The notes beneath the pieces are model-generated. The model was given only the letters and a program-made list of their open reading frames with translations. It ran no database searches and had not been told where the DNA came from. Below, one piece after another: positions 1 to 8,763 of a DNA stretch of 60,638 nt (position 1 is its first letter; each line of letters begins with the position of its first letter). The position numbers were made by a program, and so were the translations under genes. This DNA comes from Streptomyces sp. ST2-7A (lineage in GTDB: Bacteria > Actinomycetota > Actinomycetes > Streptomycetales > Streptomycetaceae): the NCBI RefSeq assembly GCF_021390475.1, contig NZ_JAJUWS010000041.1, positions 1 to 60,638 on the forward strand. The letters run 5' to 3'.

Positions 1-63
1 GGGGCGGGGGGGCGGCCCCCCCCGCCGCCCCCGGGCCCGGGCGCCGACAACAGGAGGTCAGGC

Positions 64-1167
64 ATGACGACCGCCCACCGATTCCCCGCCGCCGGCGCCG
101 ATCCCGTCCCCGGCGGACCGCCGGCGGACCGGGGGGCCGCCCCCTTCACCGCCCGGGAGGCGCTGGAGGCCGGCCGCCGCCTGCTCGACCCCGCCCTGCG
201 CGACCGGGTGGACGACCTGCCCGCCCCCGTGGCCAGGGTCGCCTCCTACCACTTCGGCTGGACCGACGCCGCCGGACGTCCCGACACCGGACCCACCGGC
301 AAGGCCCTGCGCCCCACCCTGGTGACGGGTTGCGCCGAGGCGGTGGGGGGCGCGGCAGCCGACGCGGTGGCCCCCGCCGTCGCGGTGGAACTCGTGCACA
401 ACTTCTCGCTGTTGCACGACGACATCCTCGACGGGGACACCACCCGGCGCCACCGCGCCACCGCGTGGGCCGTGTTCGGCTCCCCCGCCGCGCTCCTGAC
501 CGGGGACGCCCTGCTCGCACTGGCCTCCCGGGTGCTGGCCGAGGACGACTCCCCGCACGTCGCCACCGGCGTGCGGTGGTTGGCCCGGTCCACCGAACTG
601 CTCATCGAGGGGGAACAGACGGACATCTCCTTCGAGGAGCGCGAACGCGTGACGCTCGCCGAGTGCCTGGCCATGGCCGAGCGCAAGACCGCCGAACTGC
701 TCGCCTGCTCCTGCGCGCTGGGCGCGCTGTGGGGCGGGGCCGGGCCGGAGCGGATCGCCGCGCTGCGGGCCTTCGGTCGGCACCTGGGCATCGCGTTCCA
801 GCTCGCCGACGACCTGTTGGGGATCTGGGGCGATCCGGCGGTGACCGGGAAACCGGCCCGTGCCGACCTGGCCTGTCGCAAGAAGTCCCTCCCGGTGGTC
901 GCCGCGCTGGAGTCGGACACCCCGGCGGGGCGCCGACTCGCCCGTGGCTACGGTCCGCCGGCCGACGGCGCGGGCGAGGAGACCCCCGGCGAGCTGGCTC
1001 TGCTCGCCGACCTGGTGGAGGAGGCCGGCGGCCGGGAGTGGGCGGAACGGCGGGCGGCCGGGGAACTGGACCGCGCCCTGGTCGCACTGGAGGCGGGCGA
1101 GCCGGAGCCGGCGGTCGCGCGAACGCTCTCCGCCCTCGCCCGGATGGCCTGCCGCCGCGATCACTGA
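64..1167 (+). CDS. Polyprenyl diphosphate synthase (trans-isoprenyl synthase family)
   Basis: A 367-residue trans-prenyltransferase that should condense isopentenyl diphosphate with an allylic diphosphate to make a longer polyprenyl diphosphate in the cytoplasm. The first aspartate-rich motif, DDILD, lies near residues 119-123 after the helix that ends in LLHD. The second region near residue 247 reads ADDLLGIWGD, so it keeps the leading aspartates of the usual DDxxD but not the last. That variant is common in streptomycete paralogues. The GKALRP substrate-binding motif is near residue 80. An AGGAGG ribosome site lies 6 nt before the ATG. No terpene cyclase or phytoene synthase is visible beside it, so the chain length and product cannot be told. 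The gene converges on argR with a strong hairpin between them. Confidence 0.9.
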   Translation: MTTAHRFPAAGADPVPGGPPADRGAAPFTAREALEAGRRLLDPALRDRVDDLPAPVARVASYHFGWTDAAGRPDTGPTGKALRPTLVTGCAEAVGGAAADAVAPAVAVELVHNFSLLHDDILDGDTTRRHRATAWAVFGSPAALLTGDALLALASRVLAEDDSPHVATGVRWLARSTELLIEGEQTDISFEERERVTLAECLAMAERKTAELLACSCALGALWGGAGPERIAALRAFGRHLGIAFQLADDLLGIWGDPAVTGKPARADLACRKKSLPVVAALESDTPAGRRLARGYGPPADGAGEETPGELALLADLVEEAGGREWAERRAAGELDRALVALEAGEPEPAVARTLSALARMACRRDH

Positions 1168-1193
1168 GCCGGTCATCGGGCAGGTCACCCACC

Positions 1194-1229
1194 CGCACCT
1201 CCCGCGCGATCATCCGCGCGGGAGGTGCG
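1194..1229. terminator. Bidirectional terminator hairpin
   Basis: Perfect 15-bp stem (CGCACCTCCCGCGCG and its complement) with a 6-nt ATCATC loop. It sits between the convergent ends of the prenyl synthase and argR, so it can serve both strands. It has no U-tract, which is normal for high-GC actinobacteria. Confidence 0.8.
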
Positions 1230-1261
1230 GCGTGTTCCCCGGCGGAACGCGCCGCACCCGA

Positions 1262-1789
1262 TCAGTGGTCGCGCTGGGCGAGGCGCAGCAGGTGGTCGGC
1301 GAGTTCCTGACCGCCCGCCGGCTCACGGCTGATCAGCAACAAAGTGTCGTCCCCCGCGATGGTGCCCAGGATCTCGTGCAGCTCCGCCTGGTCGATGGCG
1401 GAGGCGAGGAACTGCGCCGCCCCCGGGGGAGTGCGCAGCACCACGAGATTGGCCGACGCCTCGGCCGAGATCAGGAGTTCCCCGGCCAACCGGGCCATCC
1501 GCTCCTCCTTGACCGACTCCCCCAGCGGGGCCCGCGGCGTACGGTAGCCACCCTCGCTGGGCACCGCGTAGATCAACTCCCCCGAGGGATTGCGGATCTT
1601 CACCGCCCCCAACTCGTCGAGGTCCCGGCTGAGGGTGGCCTGGGTCACCGACAGTCCGTCATCGGCCAGCAGTTTCGCCAACTGGCTCTGTGAGCGCACC
1701 GGTTGACGGTTGAGGATGTCCACGATCCTGCGGTGGCGGGCGGTACGGGTCTGCGGCACCGCGGGGCCGCCGTTGCGGTCCACGATCAT
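1262..1789 (-). CDS. argR: Arginine repressor ArgR
   Basis: A 175-residue arginine-responsive repressor that, as a hexamer with L-arginine, shuts down the arg operon beside it. The N-terminal winged helix carries the SQSQLAKLL...TQATLSRDL recognition helix (residues about 32-54). The C-terminal oligomerisation and arginine-binding domain carries GTIAGDDTLLL (near residue 150). I chose the ATG at 1789 because a GGGGGAGGGG ribosome site precedes it and because a longer frame, open to 1870, would run through the intercistronic hairpin at 1828-1856. It is the last gene after argD, with a 151-nt gap that holds that hairpin, so argR is probably read partly from its own start or at reduced level. 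Confidence 0.95.
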   Translation of the reverse strand: MIVDRNGGPAVPQTRTARHRRIVDILNRQPVRSQSQLAKLLADDGLSVTQATLSRDLDELGAVKIRNPSGELIYAVPSEGGYRTPRAPLGESVKEERMARLAGELLISAEASANLVVLRTPPGAAQFLASAIDQAELHEILGTIAGDDTLLLISREPAGGQELADHLLRLAQRDH

Positions 1790-1827
1790 CCCCCTCCCCC
1801 ACCGCCGCGACCGCCCCGCGTCCCGGA

Positions 1828-1856
1828 GCCCGGCCGCCGTCCGACGGCGGCCGGGC
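1828..1856 (-). terminator. Intercistronic hairpin between argD and argR
   Basis: Perfect 13-bp stem (GCCCGGCCGCCGT and complement) with a 3-nt loop, located after argD stops and before argR starts. It could terminate or weaken read-through from the arg operon into the repressor gene, or mark an mRNA processing point. Which of these applies cannot be told from sequence. Confidence 0.6.
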
Positions 1857-1940
1857 AGGTGGTCCCGCACGCTCTCCGGGACGCGGATCGTCGTCGTACG
1901 CGGAGGGCTCCCGTGATACCCCTGATCCCCATGGCCGGTC

Positions 1941-3236
1941 TCATGCCCGTGTCCCGTCTTCCTTCCCGGTCCCGGCGTCGCCGGCGGCGTCCAGGATCGC
2001 CGGGAGGGCGGCCACCAGTGCGTCGATCTCGGCGTCGGTGATCACCAGCGGAGGGGCCAGCCGAATGACCTCCGGGGCCACCGCGTTGATCAGGAACCCG
2101 GCGTCGCGCGCGTGTTCCTGTGCCTTCGCCGCCACCGGTCGCCGCAGGACGACGCCCAGCAGCAGTCCGGCCCCGCGCACCCCCTCCACCAGCGGGTGGT
2201 CGAGTGCCTCGATCCCGCCGCGCAGGCGTTCACCGGCTTCCTTGACCCGCTGGAGGAGGTCGGTCGAGGTGATGGTGTCCAGCACGGCCAGCGCGGCGGC
2301 GCAGGCCACCGGATTTCCGCCGAAGGTGGAACCGTGCCGACCGGGGGTCAGCAGATCGGCGGCGGGGCCGAAGACCATCGTCGCACCGATCGGTAGTCCG
2401 GCGCCCAGGCCCTTGGCGAGGGTGATGACGTCGGGTACCACCCCCTCGGCCGCACAGGCGAACCACTCGCCGGTCCGCCCGATGCCGGTCTGCACCTCGT
2501 CCACGGCCAGCAGCGTGCCGGTGGCCCGGGTGATCTCCCGGGCGGCGGTCAGGTACCCCCGCGGGGGCGACACCACGCCGTTCTCCCCCTGGATGGGCTC
2601 CAGGACCACCATGGCGGTCTCCTCGGTGACGGCGGCGCGCAGCGCCTCGACATCCCCGTAGGGAACGTGTTCCACCCCGCCGGGCAGCGGGTGGAACCCC
2701 TCCTGCTTGGCCGGTTGGCCGGTGAGGGCGAGGGCCCCCATGGTGCGGCCGTGGAAGCCGCCCGCGGCGGCCACGATCCGGGGTCGGCCGGTGAGCCGGG
2801 CCAGTTTGAAGGCGGCCTCGTTGGCCTCGGCCCCGGAGTTGCAGAAGTACACCCGACCCTCGCGCCCCGTCAGGGCGAGCAACCGCTCGGCGAGCGCGAC
2901 GGGCGGTTCGGCCACGTACAGGTTGGAGGTGTGGGCCAGGGTGGCCACCTGTTCGCTCACCGCGCGGACCACGGCCGGGTGGCCGGTGCCCAGGGAGGAC
3001 ACGGCGATCCCGCCCAGGAAATCGACGTACTCCCGACCGTCGGCGTCGCGCAGCCGGGCCCCCTCACCGGAGACCAGGGGCAGCGGCGGTGTGCCGTAGT
3101 TGTCGGTGAGGGCGCCCCGCCAGCGACGGACGAGTTCGGCGTTGCGCGACTCCCCCGGGCCGGCGGTGGCGGCTTCACCCGTGCCCGGGCTCCGCTCGGC
3201 GGGACGCCCGGGATCGGTGGTGTTCGCAGGGTTCAC
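1941..3236 (-). CDS. argD: Acetylornithine aminotransferase
   Basis: PLP-dependent class III aminotransferase (431 aa) converting N-acetylglutamate semialdehyde and glutamate to N-acetylornithine and 2-oxoglutarate. The PLP-phosphate binding segment NSGAEANEAAFK, the LLAVDEVQTGIGRTG segment with the PLP-contacting aspartate, and the Schiff-base lysine K275 in TLAKGLGAG are all present. The start is GTG, which overlaps the argB stop as GTGA, so the two are translationally coupled. The first 30 residues are a low-complexity extension rich in Pro, Gly and Ala and may not all be needed. It is the fourth gene of argCJBDR. Confidence 0.96.
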   Translation of the reverse strand: MNPANTTDPGRPAERSPGTGEAATAGPGESRNAELVRRWRGALTDNYGTPPLPLVSGEGARLRDADGREYVDFLGGIAVSSLGTGHPAVVRAVSEQVATLAHTSNLYVAEPPVALAERLLALTGREGRVYFCNSGAEANEAAFKLARLTGRPRIVAAAGGFHGRTMGALALTGQPAKQEGFHPLPGGVEHVPYGDVEALRAAVTEETAMVVLEPIQGENGVVSPPRGYLTAAREITRATGTLLAVDEVQTGIGRTGEWFACAAEGVVPDVITLAKGLGAGLPIGATMVFGPAADLLTPGRHGSTFGGNPVACAAALAVLDTITSTDLLQRVKEAGERLRGGIEALDHPLVEGVRGAGLLLGVVLRRPVAAKAQEHARDAGFLINAVAPEVIRLAPPLVITDAEIDALVAALPAILDAAGDAGTGKEDGTRA

Positions 3237-4276
3237 GGCCGTCCTCCCGGCTCGGATGGGGCGGGGGAACCGGGGGGAGCCGTCCCCCGGTCACCGGTGT
3301 GGCCGGTCCGGCCGGCGCCCGGCGGGGGATCGGGCAGCACCATGGTGCCCACCCCCTCGTCGGTGAAGATCTCCAGCAGGATGGCGTGCTGGACCCGTCC
3401 GTCGATGACCCGGGCGGTGCGCACACCGTTGCGCACCGCGTGCAGGCAGCCCTCCATCTTCGGGACCATCCCGCTGGCCAGGTCCGGCAGGAGTTCCTCC
3501 AGCTCGGAGGCGGTCAGCTCGCTGATCACCTCGTCGCTGTCGGGCCAGTCGGCGTACAGCCCTTCGACATCGGTGAGGACCATCAGGGTCTCGGCGCCGA
3601 GCGCCGCGGCCAGGGCGGCCGCGGCGGTGTCGGCGTTGACGTTGTAGACGTGGTGGTCCTCGGTACTGCGGGCGATGGAGGAGATCACCGGGATGCGCCC
3701 GTCGTCCAGCAGGGCGGTGACGGCCCCGGTGTCGATGGCGGAGACGTCGCCGACCCGCCCCAGGTCGATCCGCTCGCCGTCCACCTCGGCCCACCGGCGG
3801 GTGGCGGTCATCAGGTGGGCGTCCTCCCCGGTCATGCCGACCGCCAGTGGGCCGTGCCGGTTCAACAGACCCACGAGTTCACGCTGGACCTGCCCGGCGA
3901 GCACCATCCGCACCACGTCCATGGTCTCGGGGGTGGTCACCCGCAGGCCGGCGCGGAACTCCGAGGTCAGGCCGAGCCGCTCGAGTTGGGCATTGATCTG
4001 CGGTCCGCCGCCGTGGACGACCACGGGACGCAGGCCGGCGTGCCGCAGGAAGACCACGTCCTGGGCGAAGGCGGCCTTCAGTTCCTCGTCGACCATGGCG
4101 TTGCCGCCGAACTTGATGACGACGGTCTTCCCGTGGTGGCGTGTCAGCCAGGGAAGGGCCTCGATGAGGATGCGGGCCTTGGGCAGCGCGGTGTGCCGGC
4201 GACCGGCGGCCGGGCCGTCGGATTCCGCGGCGGGCCCGACGGCCGCGCCGCCGGCTTCGGTGGGGGGATTGCTCAT
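3233..4276 (-). CDS. argB: Acetylglutamate kinase
   Basis: Amino-acid kinase family enzyme (347 aa) phosphorylating N-acetyl-L-glutamate, the second step of arginine synthesis. The phosphate-binding motif VIKFGGNAM is near residue 53, the glycine-rich VVHGGGPQIN near residue 86, and the nucleotide-binding VLTDVEGLY near residue 236. The family core is about 290-300 residues; here about 30 residues at the N terminus and about 40 proline/glycine-rich residues at the C terminus are extra. Its ATG overlaps the argJ stop (ATGA) and its TGA overlaps the argD start, so argJ-argB-argD form a tightly coupled run. Confidence 0.96.
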   Translation of the reverse strand: MSNPPTEAGGAAVGPAAESDGPAAGRRHTALPKARILIEALPWLTRHHGKTVVIKFGGNAMVDEELKAAFAQDVVFLRHAGLRPVVVHGGGPQINAQLERLGLTSEFRAGLRVTTPETMDVVRMVLAGQVQRELVGLLNRHGPLAVGMTGEDAHLMTATRRWAEVDGERIDLGRVGDVSAIDTGAVTALLDDGRIPVISSIARSTEDHHVYNVNADTAAAALAAALGAETLMVLTDVEGLYADWPDSDEVISELTASELEELLPDLASGMVPKMEGCLHAVRNGVRTARVIDGRVQHAILLEIFTDEGVGTMVLPDPPPGAGRTGHTGDRGTAPPGSPAPSEPGGRP

Positions 4277-5424
4277 GAGGAATAGGCGCTGTTCTCGTGG
4301 ACGTAGTCGGCGGTCAGGTCATTGGTCCACACCGTGGCGCCGGCGTTCCCGGCGGCGAGGTCGGCCAGGATGTGCACCTCGCGGAAGCGCATGTCCACGC
4401 CCTCGCGGTCCTCCCCGGCGGCACCTCCCTTGCAGACCCACACGCCGTTGATGGCCACGTCGACACGGTCGGGCTCGAAGGCGGCGGAGGTGGTGCCGAT
4501 CGCGGAGAGTACCCGCCCCCAATTGGGGTCCTCACCGTGCACGGCGCACTTGAGGAGATTGCTGCGGGCGATCGCGCGCGCCACCTCCACCGCGTCGTCC
4601 TCGTCGGCTGCGTTGCGCACCTCGACTCGGATGTCCTTGGAGGCGCCCTCCGCGTCGGCGATCAACTGCCGGGCGAGGTCGGCGCAGACCTCGGTGACCG
4701 CGGCGGTGAGCTCCTCCTCGTCGGGGGCGATGCCGGAGGCCCCGGAGGCCAGCAGCAGGACGGTGTCGTTGGTGGACAGGCAACCGTCGGAGTCGACGCG
4801 CTCGAAGGTGACCCGGGTGGCGGCGCGCAGGGCGCGGTCCAGCACCTCCGGGGTGACCTCGGCGTCGGTGGTGATCACGCTCAGCATGGTGGCCAGGGCC
4901 GGGGCCAACATGCCCGCGCCCTTGGCCATGCCGCCGACGGTCCAGCCCTCGCGGGAGGCGACGGCGGTCTTGTGGACGGTGTCGGTGGTCTTGATCGCGA
5001 TGGCCGCCTTCTCCCCGGCCCGGGGGGAGAGTTCGGCGACCGCCCGGTCCACGCCCGGCAACAGCCGATCCATCGGCAGGCGCACACCGATCAGTCCGGT
5101 GGAGGCGACGGCGATCTCGGCGGCGTTGTGGCCGAGGGCCTCGGCGACCCGCTCGGCGGTGGTATGGGTGTCCAGGAAGCCCGGGGATCCGGTGCAGGCG
5201 TTGGCACCGCCCGAGTTGAGGATCACGGCGGACACCTTCCCCGCGCGCAGCACCTGCTGCGACCACAGGACCGGTGCGGCCTTCACCCGGTTGGCGGTGA
5301 AGACCCCGGCGGCGGTCCGGGAGGGGCCGTCGTTGACGACGAGGGCGAGGTCGGGATCGCCCGAGGACTTGAGGCCGGCGGCGATGCCGGCCGCCCGGAA
5401 GCCCCGGGCTGCGGTGACGCTCAC
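4273..5424 (-). CDS. argJ: Bifunctional glutamate N-acetyltransferase / amino-acid N-acetyltransferase
   Basis: ArgJ (383 aa) moves the acetyl group from N-acetylornithine to glutamate and so closes the cyclic arginine pathway. It is made as a precursor that cleaves itself; the LATMLSVITTDA segment places the cut between Ala178 and the nucleophile Thr179. The frame stays open far upstream, but I take the GTG at 5424 because GGGAG lies 11 nt upstream, the protein then begins with the family start (SVTAARGFRAAGIAAG), and the length matches streptomycete ArgJ. Overlaps argB by 4 nt. The 163-nt spacer from argC is G-rich with no clear gene. Confidence 0.95.
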   Translation of the reverse strand: MSVTAARGFRAAGIAAGLKSSGDPDLALVVNDGPSRTAAGVFTANRVKAAPVLWSQQVLRAGKVSAVILNSGGANACTGSPGFLDTHTTAERVAEALGHNAAEIAVASTGLIGVRLPMDRLLPGVDRAVAELSPRAGEKAAIAIKTTDTVHKTAVASREGWTVGGMAKGAGMLAPALATMLSVITTDAEVTPEVLDRALRAATRVTFERVDSDGCLSTNDTVLLLASGASGIAPDEEELTAAVTEVCADLARQLIADAEGASKDIRVEVRNAADEDDAVEVARAIARSNLLKCAVHGEDPNWGRVLSAIGTTSAAFEPDRVDVAINGVWVCKGGAAGEDREGVDMRFREVHILADLAAGNAGATVWTNDLTADYVHENSAYSS

Positions 5425-5587
5425 GGTGTGGTGACTCCCATCGGTGCGGACGAGTGGAGCGGGTGGGGCGGGTGGAGGGGCCGGGCGGCACGGCGCGGCA
5501 CGGTGAGCGGGTCGGCGGCCACACCCGGCGGGGACCACCGGGGAATCGGAGGCGAGGGGCGCCCGGGGCTCACCGGGCTCTGGGGCC

Positions 5588-6616
5588 TCACGGGGCGAGA
5601 CCCGTCCCGGGCAGTCCGAGGGTCTCGGGGAGGCCGAGGGCGATGTTCGCGCTCTGCAGGGCACCACCGGCGGTGCCCTTGGTGAGGTTGTCCACGGCTG
5701 CGATGACCACGATCCGGCCGGCGGCCTCGTCCAGGGCGGTCTGGAGGTGCACCAGGTTGGAGCCCAGGACGGCGCCGGTGGAGGGCCAGCGGCCCTCGGG
5801 CAGCAGGTGGACGAAGGGTTCGTCGGCCAACGCCTTCGCGTACGCCTCGCGCAGGCCCTCGGCGGTGGTTCCGGGACGGGCGGGGGCGGTACAGGTGGCG
5901 AGGATGCCGCGCGGCATCGGGGCGAGGGTCGGGGTGAAGGAGACGGTGACCGGCTCACCGGCGACGGCGGAGAGATTCCGGACGATCTCCGGGGTGTGGC
6001 GGTGGCCCCCGCCGACGCCGTAGGGGGTCATGGAGCCCATGACCTCGCTGCCGAGCAGGTGCGGCTTGAGGGCCTTCCCCGCGCCGGAGGTGCCGGAGGC
6101 GGCGACCACCACGGCCTCCGGGGCCGCAAGGCCGGCCGCGAGGGCGGGGAAGAGGGCGAGGCTGACGGCGGTGGGATAGCAACCGGGGACGGCGATCCGG
6201 CGGGTGCCGCGCAGCGCCTCCCGGCGGCCCGGCAGCTCGGGCAGGCCGTAGGGCCAGGTACCGGCGTGGGGGGTGCCGTAGAACCGCTCCCAGTCGGCGG
6301 CCGAGTCCAACCGGAAGTCGGCACCGCAGTCGACGACGAGGACCGACTCGCCGAGCGCCTCGGCGACGGCGGCGGACTCGCCGTGCGGGAGCGCCAGGAA
6401 GACGACGTCGTGCCCCGCGAGGGTGTCCGCGTCGGTCGGCTCCAACACCCGGTCCGCGAGCGGGGTGAGATGGGGCTGGAGCTCACCCAGGGGACGACCG
6501 GCGTTGGAGGCGCCGGTCAGGGCCCCGATCCCGATTTCGGGGTGTCCGAGCAACAGGCGCAGGAGCTCGCCCCCCGCGTAGCCACTGGCTCCCGCCACCG
6601 CAGCGCGCACCACCAT
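5588..6616 (-). CDS. argC: N-acetyl-gamma-glutamyl-phosphate reductase
   Basis: NADPH-dependent reductase making N-acetylglutamate semialdehyde, and the first gene of the arg operon. The N-terminal Rossmann motif is GASGYAGGELL (residues 9-19). The catalytic cysteine lies in the IAVPGCYPTAV segment in mid-protein. Two starts are possible: ATG 6616 (342 aa, GGAGG only 2 nt upstream, matching the usual family beginning MVVRAAVAG) and ATG 6625 (345 aa, no ribosome site). I prefer 6616. A good -35/-10 pair lies at 6641-6669, so the mRNA leader is very short. Confidence 0.94.
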   Translation of the reverse strand: MVVRAAVAGASGYAGGELLRLLLGHPEIGIGALTGASNAGRPLGELQPHLTPLADRVLEPTDADTLAGHDVVFLALPHGESAAVAEALGESVLVVDCGADFRLDSAADWERFYGTPHAGTWPYGLPELPGRREALRGTRRIAVPGCYPTAVSLALFPALAAGLAAPEAVVVAASGTSGAGKALKPHLLGSEVMGSMTPYGVGGGHRHTPEIVRNLSAVAGEPVTVSFTPTLAPMPRGILATCTAPARPGTTAEGLREAYAKALADEPFVHLLPEGRWPSTGAVLGSNLVHLQTALDEAAGRIVVIAAVDNLTKGTAGGALQSANIALGLPETLGLPGTGLAP

Positions 6617-6640
6617 CGCCTCCATTCGATCGACGGCATG

Positions 6641-6669
6641 ACTATACGCATCACGGCAGTTTTATGCAA
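6641..6669 (-). promoter_or_regulatory. argC promoter with ARG-box-like sequence
   Basis: On the minus strand, TTGCAT (-35, 6669-6664) and TATAGT (-10, 6646-6641) are separated by exactly 17 nt. The stretch from TTGCATAAAAC to GTATAGTCATGC contains AT-rich half-sites resembling the degenerate ARG boxes that overlap streptomycete argC promoters. The promoter call is direct from sequence; ArgR binding is inferred from the argR gene in the same operon. Confidence 0.7.
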
Positions 6670-6671
6670 TA

Positions 6672-7122
6672 CCCGGCGATCCGACCGACCGCCCGGGCTG
6701 CGACCGAGAATTTTGGTTGGCCCCCGGGCACGCCGACCGGCGAATCCCGTTCCTGTGACGCTGCGTAACGATCAATTCCGAAGAGCGGCTCTCGTCGCCG
6801 ACCGAGTGGTTCCGCTGTGGGTGAGCGAGGCAGCGAGCGCGAAGATCCCGTCGGATTCAAGTGGCCCGGATCGGCTGGTCACGGTGTATGACGGAGATAC
6901 CCTCCCGCGGGGATGGCCGCTGCTCGGGGTCGGCCGGCCGCATCGGTGGAGTTCGACGTGACGGGTGGGTGCCGGCAAGGGCAGCCGGCCCGTGCGGGAG
7001 ATGACTCACGTGCCGGTCCCGGCTTCCCGACCGACGCGAGGGTTCACGTGGCGGTCGAAGCAGCGGCATCGCACCGGGCTCGAGGTGATGGTGTCCACGG
7101 ACCGGACGGCACGGCGTCGAGT
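6672..7122. other. Gene-free stretch at the left edge of the decayed region
   Basis: No open frame here shows convincing family similarity or consistent codon bias. A minus-strand frame at 6772-6978 reads like a short protein fragment with no ribosome site, and I do not call it. Base composition is less GC-rich than the flanking genes, with several AT-rich patches near 6640-6780. Probably decayed accessory DNA next to the arg operon. Confidence 0.4.
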
Positions 7123-7466
7123 CGCCGGAGGAGATACGGCTACCGATCGCACTGGACTTCCCGGACACCTCGGAGGTGCCGGCGCAGCCGTTCCGACCGG
7201 ACTTCGAGCACGCGGGCGGGGACACCTGGCACATTCCGGGCCTACCGGCCGTGGCCGGCGCGGGGATGTGGCTGCCGGGCATCCCTCCGATGGAGCCGGT
7301 CGAGGAAGAGGATGCGCCGAAGTTCGCGGCGGCCGGCGAACAAGAGAGGGCGGGACTCGCGGATACCGGGTTGTTGACGCGCTCCCTCGGGACGCCGCCC
7401 CAACCGCGGCACTCTTGTCGGCAGCGCGTTCGGTCCTTGACAACGGAAATGGGGTTTTCTCAGTGA
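7123..7466 (+). pseudogene. Unidentified decayed coding fragment
   Basis: From about 7123 the plus strand reads as an acidic and proline-rich peptide (ESPEEIRLPIALDF, later WLPGIPPMEPVEEEDAPKF) with third-position GC like a real gene. A stop lies in the same frame at 7086, and the upstream part seems to continue in another frame (around 7015-7110), so it looks like the 3' part of a frameshifted gene. It stops at 7466, four bases before the truncated end of the IS110 relic. I do not recognise the family. Confidence 0.3.
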
Positions 7467-7469
7467 AAT

Positions 7470-8379
7470 TCATCGCCATGCGTGGTTGAGGGCAAGGGCT
7501 GCTTTCGCGGTGGCTCCGATGCGGTGGGGGCTGAGGGTGACGTGTCGGAGGGCTCGCCGTCGTTGTTCGAGGACGGCTGCGGCTCCGCGGAGGGCGGCGA
7601 GGGATGCCTCGGTCCGCATGCGTTCGGGGTTGCCGCCGGCGGTGACCGGGGGCCGGACGGCGGTGTCGGGGCCGACTCCGTAGACGGCTCGCAGGACGGG
7701 GTCGTGGGCGGTGACCTGGTTGTCCAGGCCCCGGGTCGGGGTCCGGTGCTCGGCGGTCGGCTCCTTGACGCGCCGGACAAGGCTCTTGAGCGCGGTGAGG
7801 ACCGCGACGTGGACCGGGTCGCCGGCCGCCGCAGCCGGGCCGGGATGTCGGTGCGTTCCGTTCCCTTGAGCCGGCCGTATCGGGTGCGGATGCCCTCGGG
7901 TGCGGCGACGAGGATGTGGGTGATCTGGTTGAGGGCTGCGGTGCGTGCCTTGATGGCGGAGCGGGTGGCGTTGTGCCGGGCGCGTGTCCCGGCGACGGTG
8001 TCGCCCCCGGCGCGCCGGGGGCCCGTCCGGTCAGGGCGGCGCGGGCGGCGGCGTAGGCGTCGATGGGGTCGATGGGGTCGGACTTGCCGATGCGGCGGCG
8101 TTCGGCCCGGTCGGGCCGCTTGACCTCCCCGACATGAAGACCCCGGCAGCGTGCGGCGCGGGGGAAGCCGGCCCCGTAGGGCGAGGTGCCTTCCACACCG
8201 ATCGCGGTCACGTGGCCGTGGGCGCTCGGGAAGGCCGGGGCGGCGGCGTAGCCGAACTCGGCGTCCGCGAGGTGGCCGCCGTTCTCGCTGATCACGGCGA
8301 CGTGAGTGGTGTCGGCGTGGGAGTCGACCCCGCCGAACACGCTGTGGTCCGCGGTGTCCACCACAACATCGGATGTCAT
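7470..8379 (-). pseudogene. IS110-family transposase, frameshifted and truncated
   Basis: A DEDD (RuvC-like) transposase of the IS110 type in ruins. The first frame from ATG 8379 has GGVDSHADTTHVAV (first Asp), VTAIGVEGTSPYGAGF (Glu) and GKSDPIDPIDAYAAARAAL (paired Asp). The last segment shows an in-frame tandem duplication of DPI compared with the usual KSDPIDAY. Near 7990 the similarity moves to a second frame (ARHNATRSAIKARTAALNQI) and near 7830 to a third that holds the C-terminal domain (AVYGVGPDTA, then VTAGGNPERMRTEASLAAL). The reading stops at 7470, so the last part of the C-terminal domain is missing. At least two frameshifts plus truncation mean it cannot make an active enzyme. No terminal inverted repeats are expected for IS110. 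Confidence 0.85.
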
Positions 8380-8466
8380 GCCGATACCGCCTTCCCGGCC
8401 GAAGGTGGGCGCCGACCGTCCCGCTGGTTCGGCCCCGCCTCCGCGGGAACTGACGGGATAGCGGAC

Positions 8467-8494
8467 CCGGCACGGTCGCCGGCGACCGTGCCGG
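8467..8494. repeat. Perfect 28-bp palindrome upstream of the IS110 relic
   Basis: Two 14-base halves (CCGGCACGGTCGCC and its exact complement) meet with no spacer. It lies 88 bp upstream of the transposase start, in the left-end non-coding segment where IS110-group elements encode their bridge RNA. It could be a stem of such an RNA, a terminator, or a regulator site for the downstream promoter; see findings. Confidence 0.75.
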
Positions 8495-8659
8495 ACGGAG
8501 TCGGTCTCGGGCAACACCGAACGCGTGCCCATCACGTCCGGGGCCATCGGCACCCCGCGGGGCGCCGATGGAGCCGATCCGTTCCTCGCCGATGACACGG
8601 CCGAGGACGACGGGTCCACGAGAGACCTCTTGAAATCGTCGCCAGCCTATTGGGGCACG

Positions 8660-8688
8660 TTGACTTCAAGTCCGGCCATACATATAAC
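8660..8688 (+). promoter_or_regulatory. Strong HrdB-type promoter of the hydrolase gene
   Basis: TTGACT (-35, 8660-8665) and TATAAC (-10, 8683-8688) separated by 17 nt, very close to the vegetative consensus. The expected transcript starts near 8695 and gives about 70 nt of leader with the GGAG ribosome site at 8754. Confidence 0.75.
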
Positions 8689-8763
8689 GGTCGAGGTCTC
8701 CCGGCGACTGCTCTGATTTCATCCTTCGCCGGTCGCATTCTTATTCCAAAAAAGGAGAAATGA

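Noticed and set aside
1..63. Terminal structure or origin-like element at the left edge
   Set aside because: Only G and C runs next to a contig edge; a normal ribosome site (AGGAGG at 52-57) follows.
5425..5958. N-terminal extension of argJ over the argC 3' end
   Set aside because: Proline/arginine-rich shadow translation; a good ribosome site and the family start lie at 5424.
6772..6978. Short minus-strand frame ending in TRSATRAALRN
   Set aside because: No ribosome site, no family recognised, lies in a decayed region.
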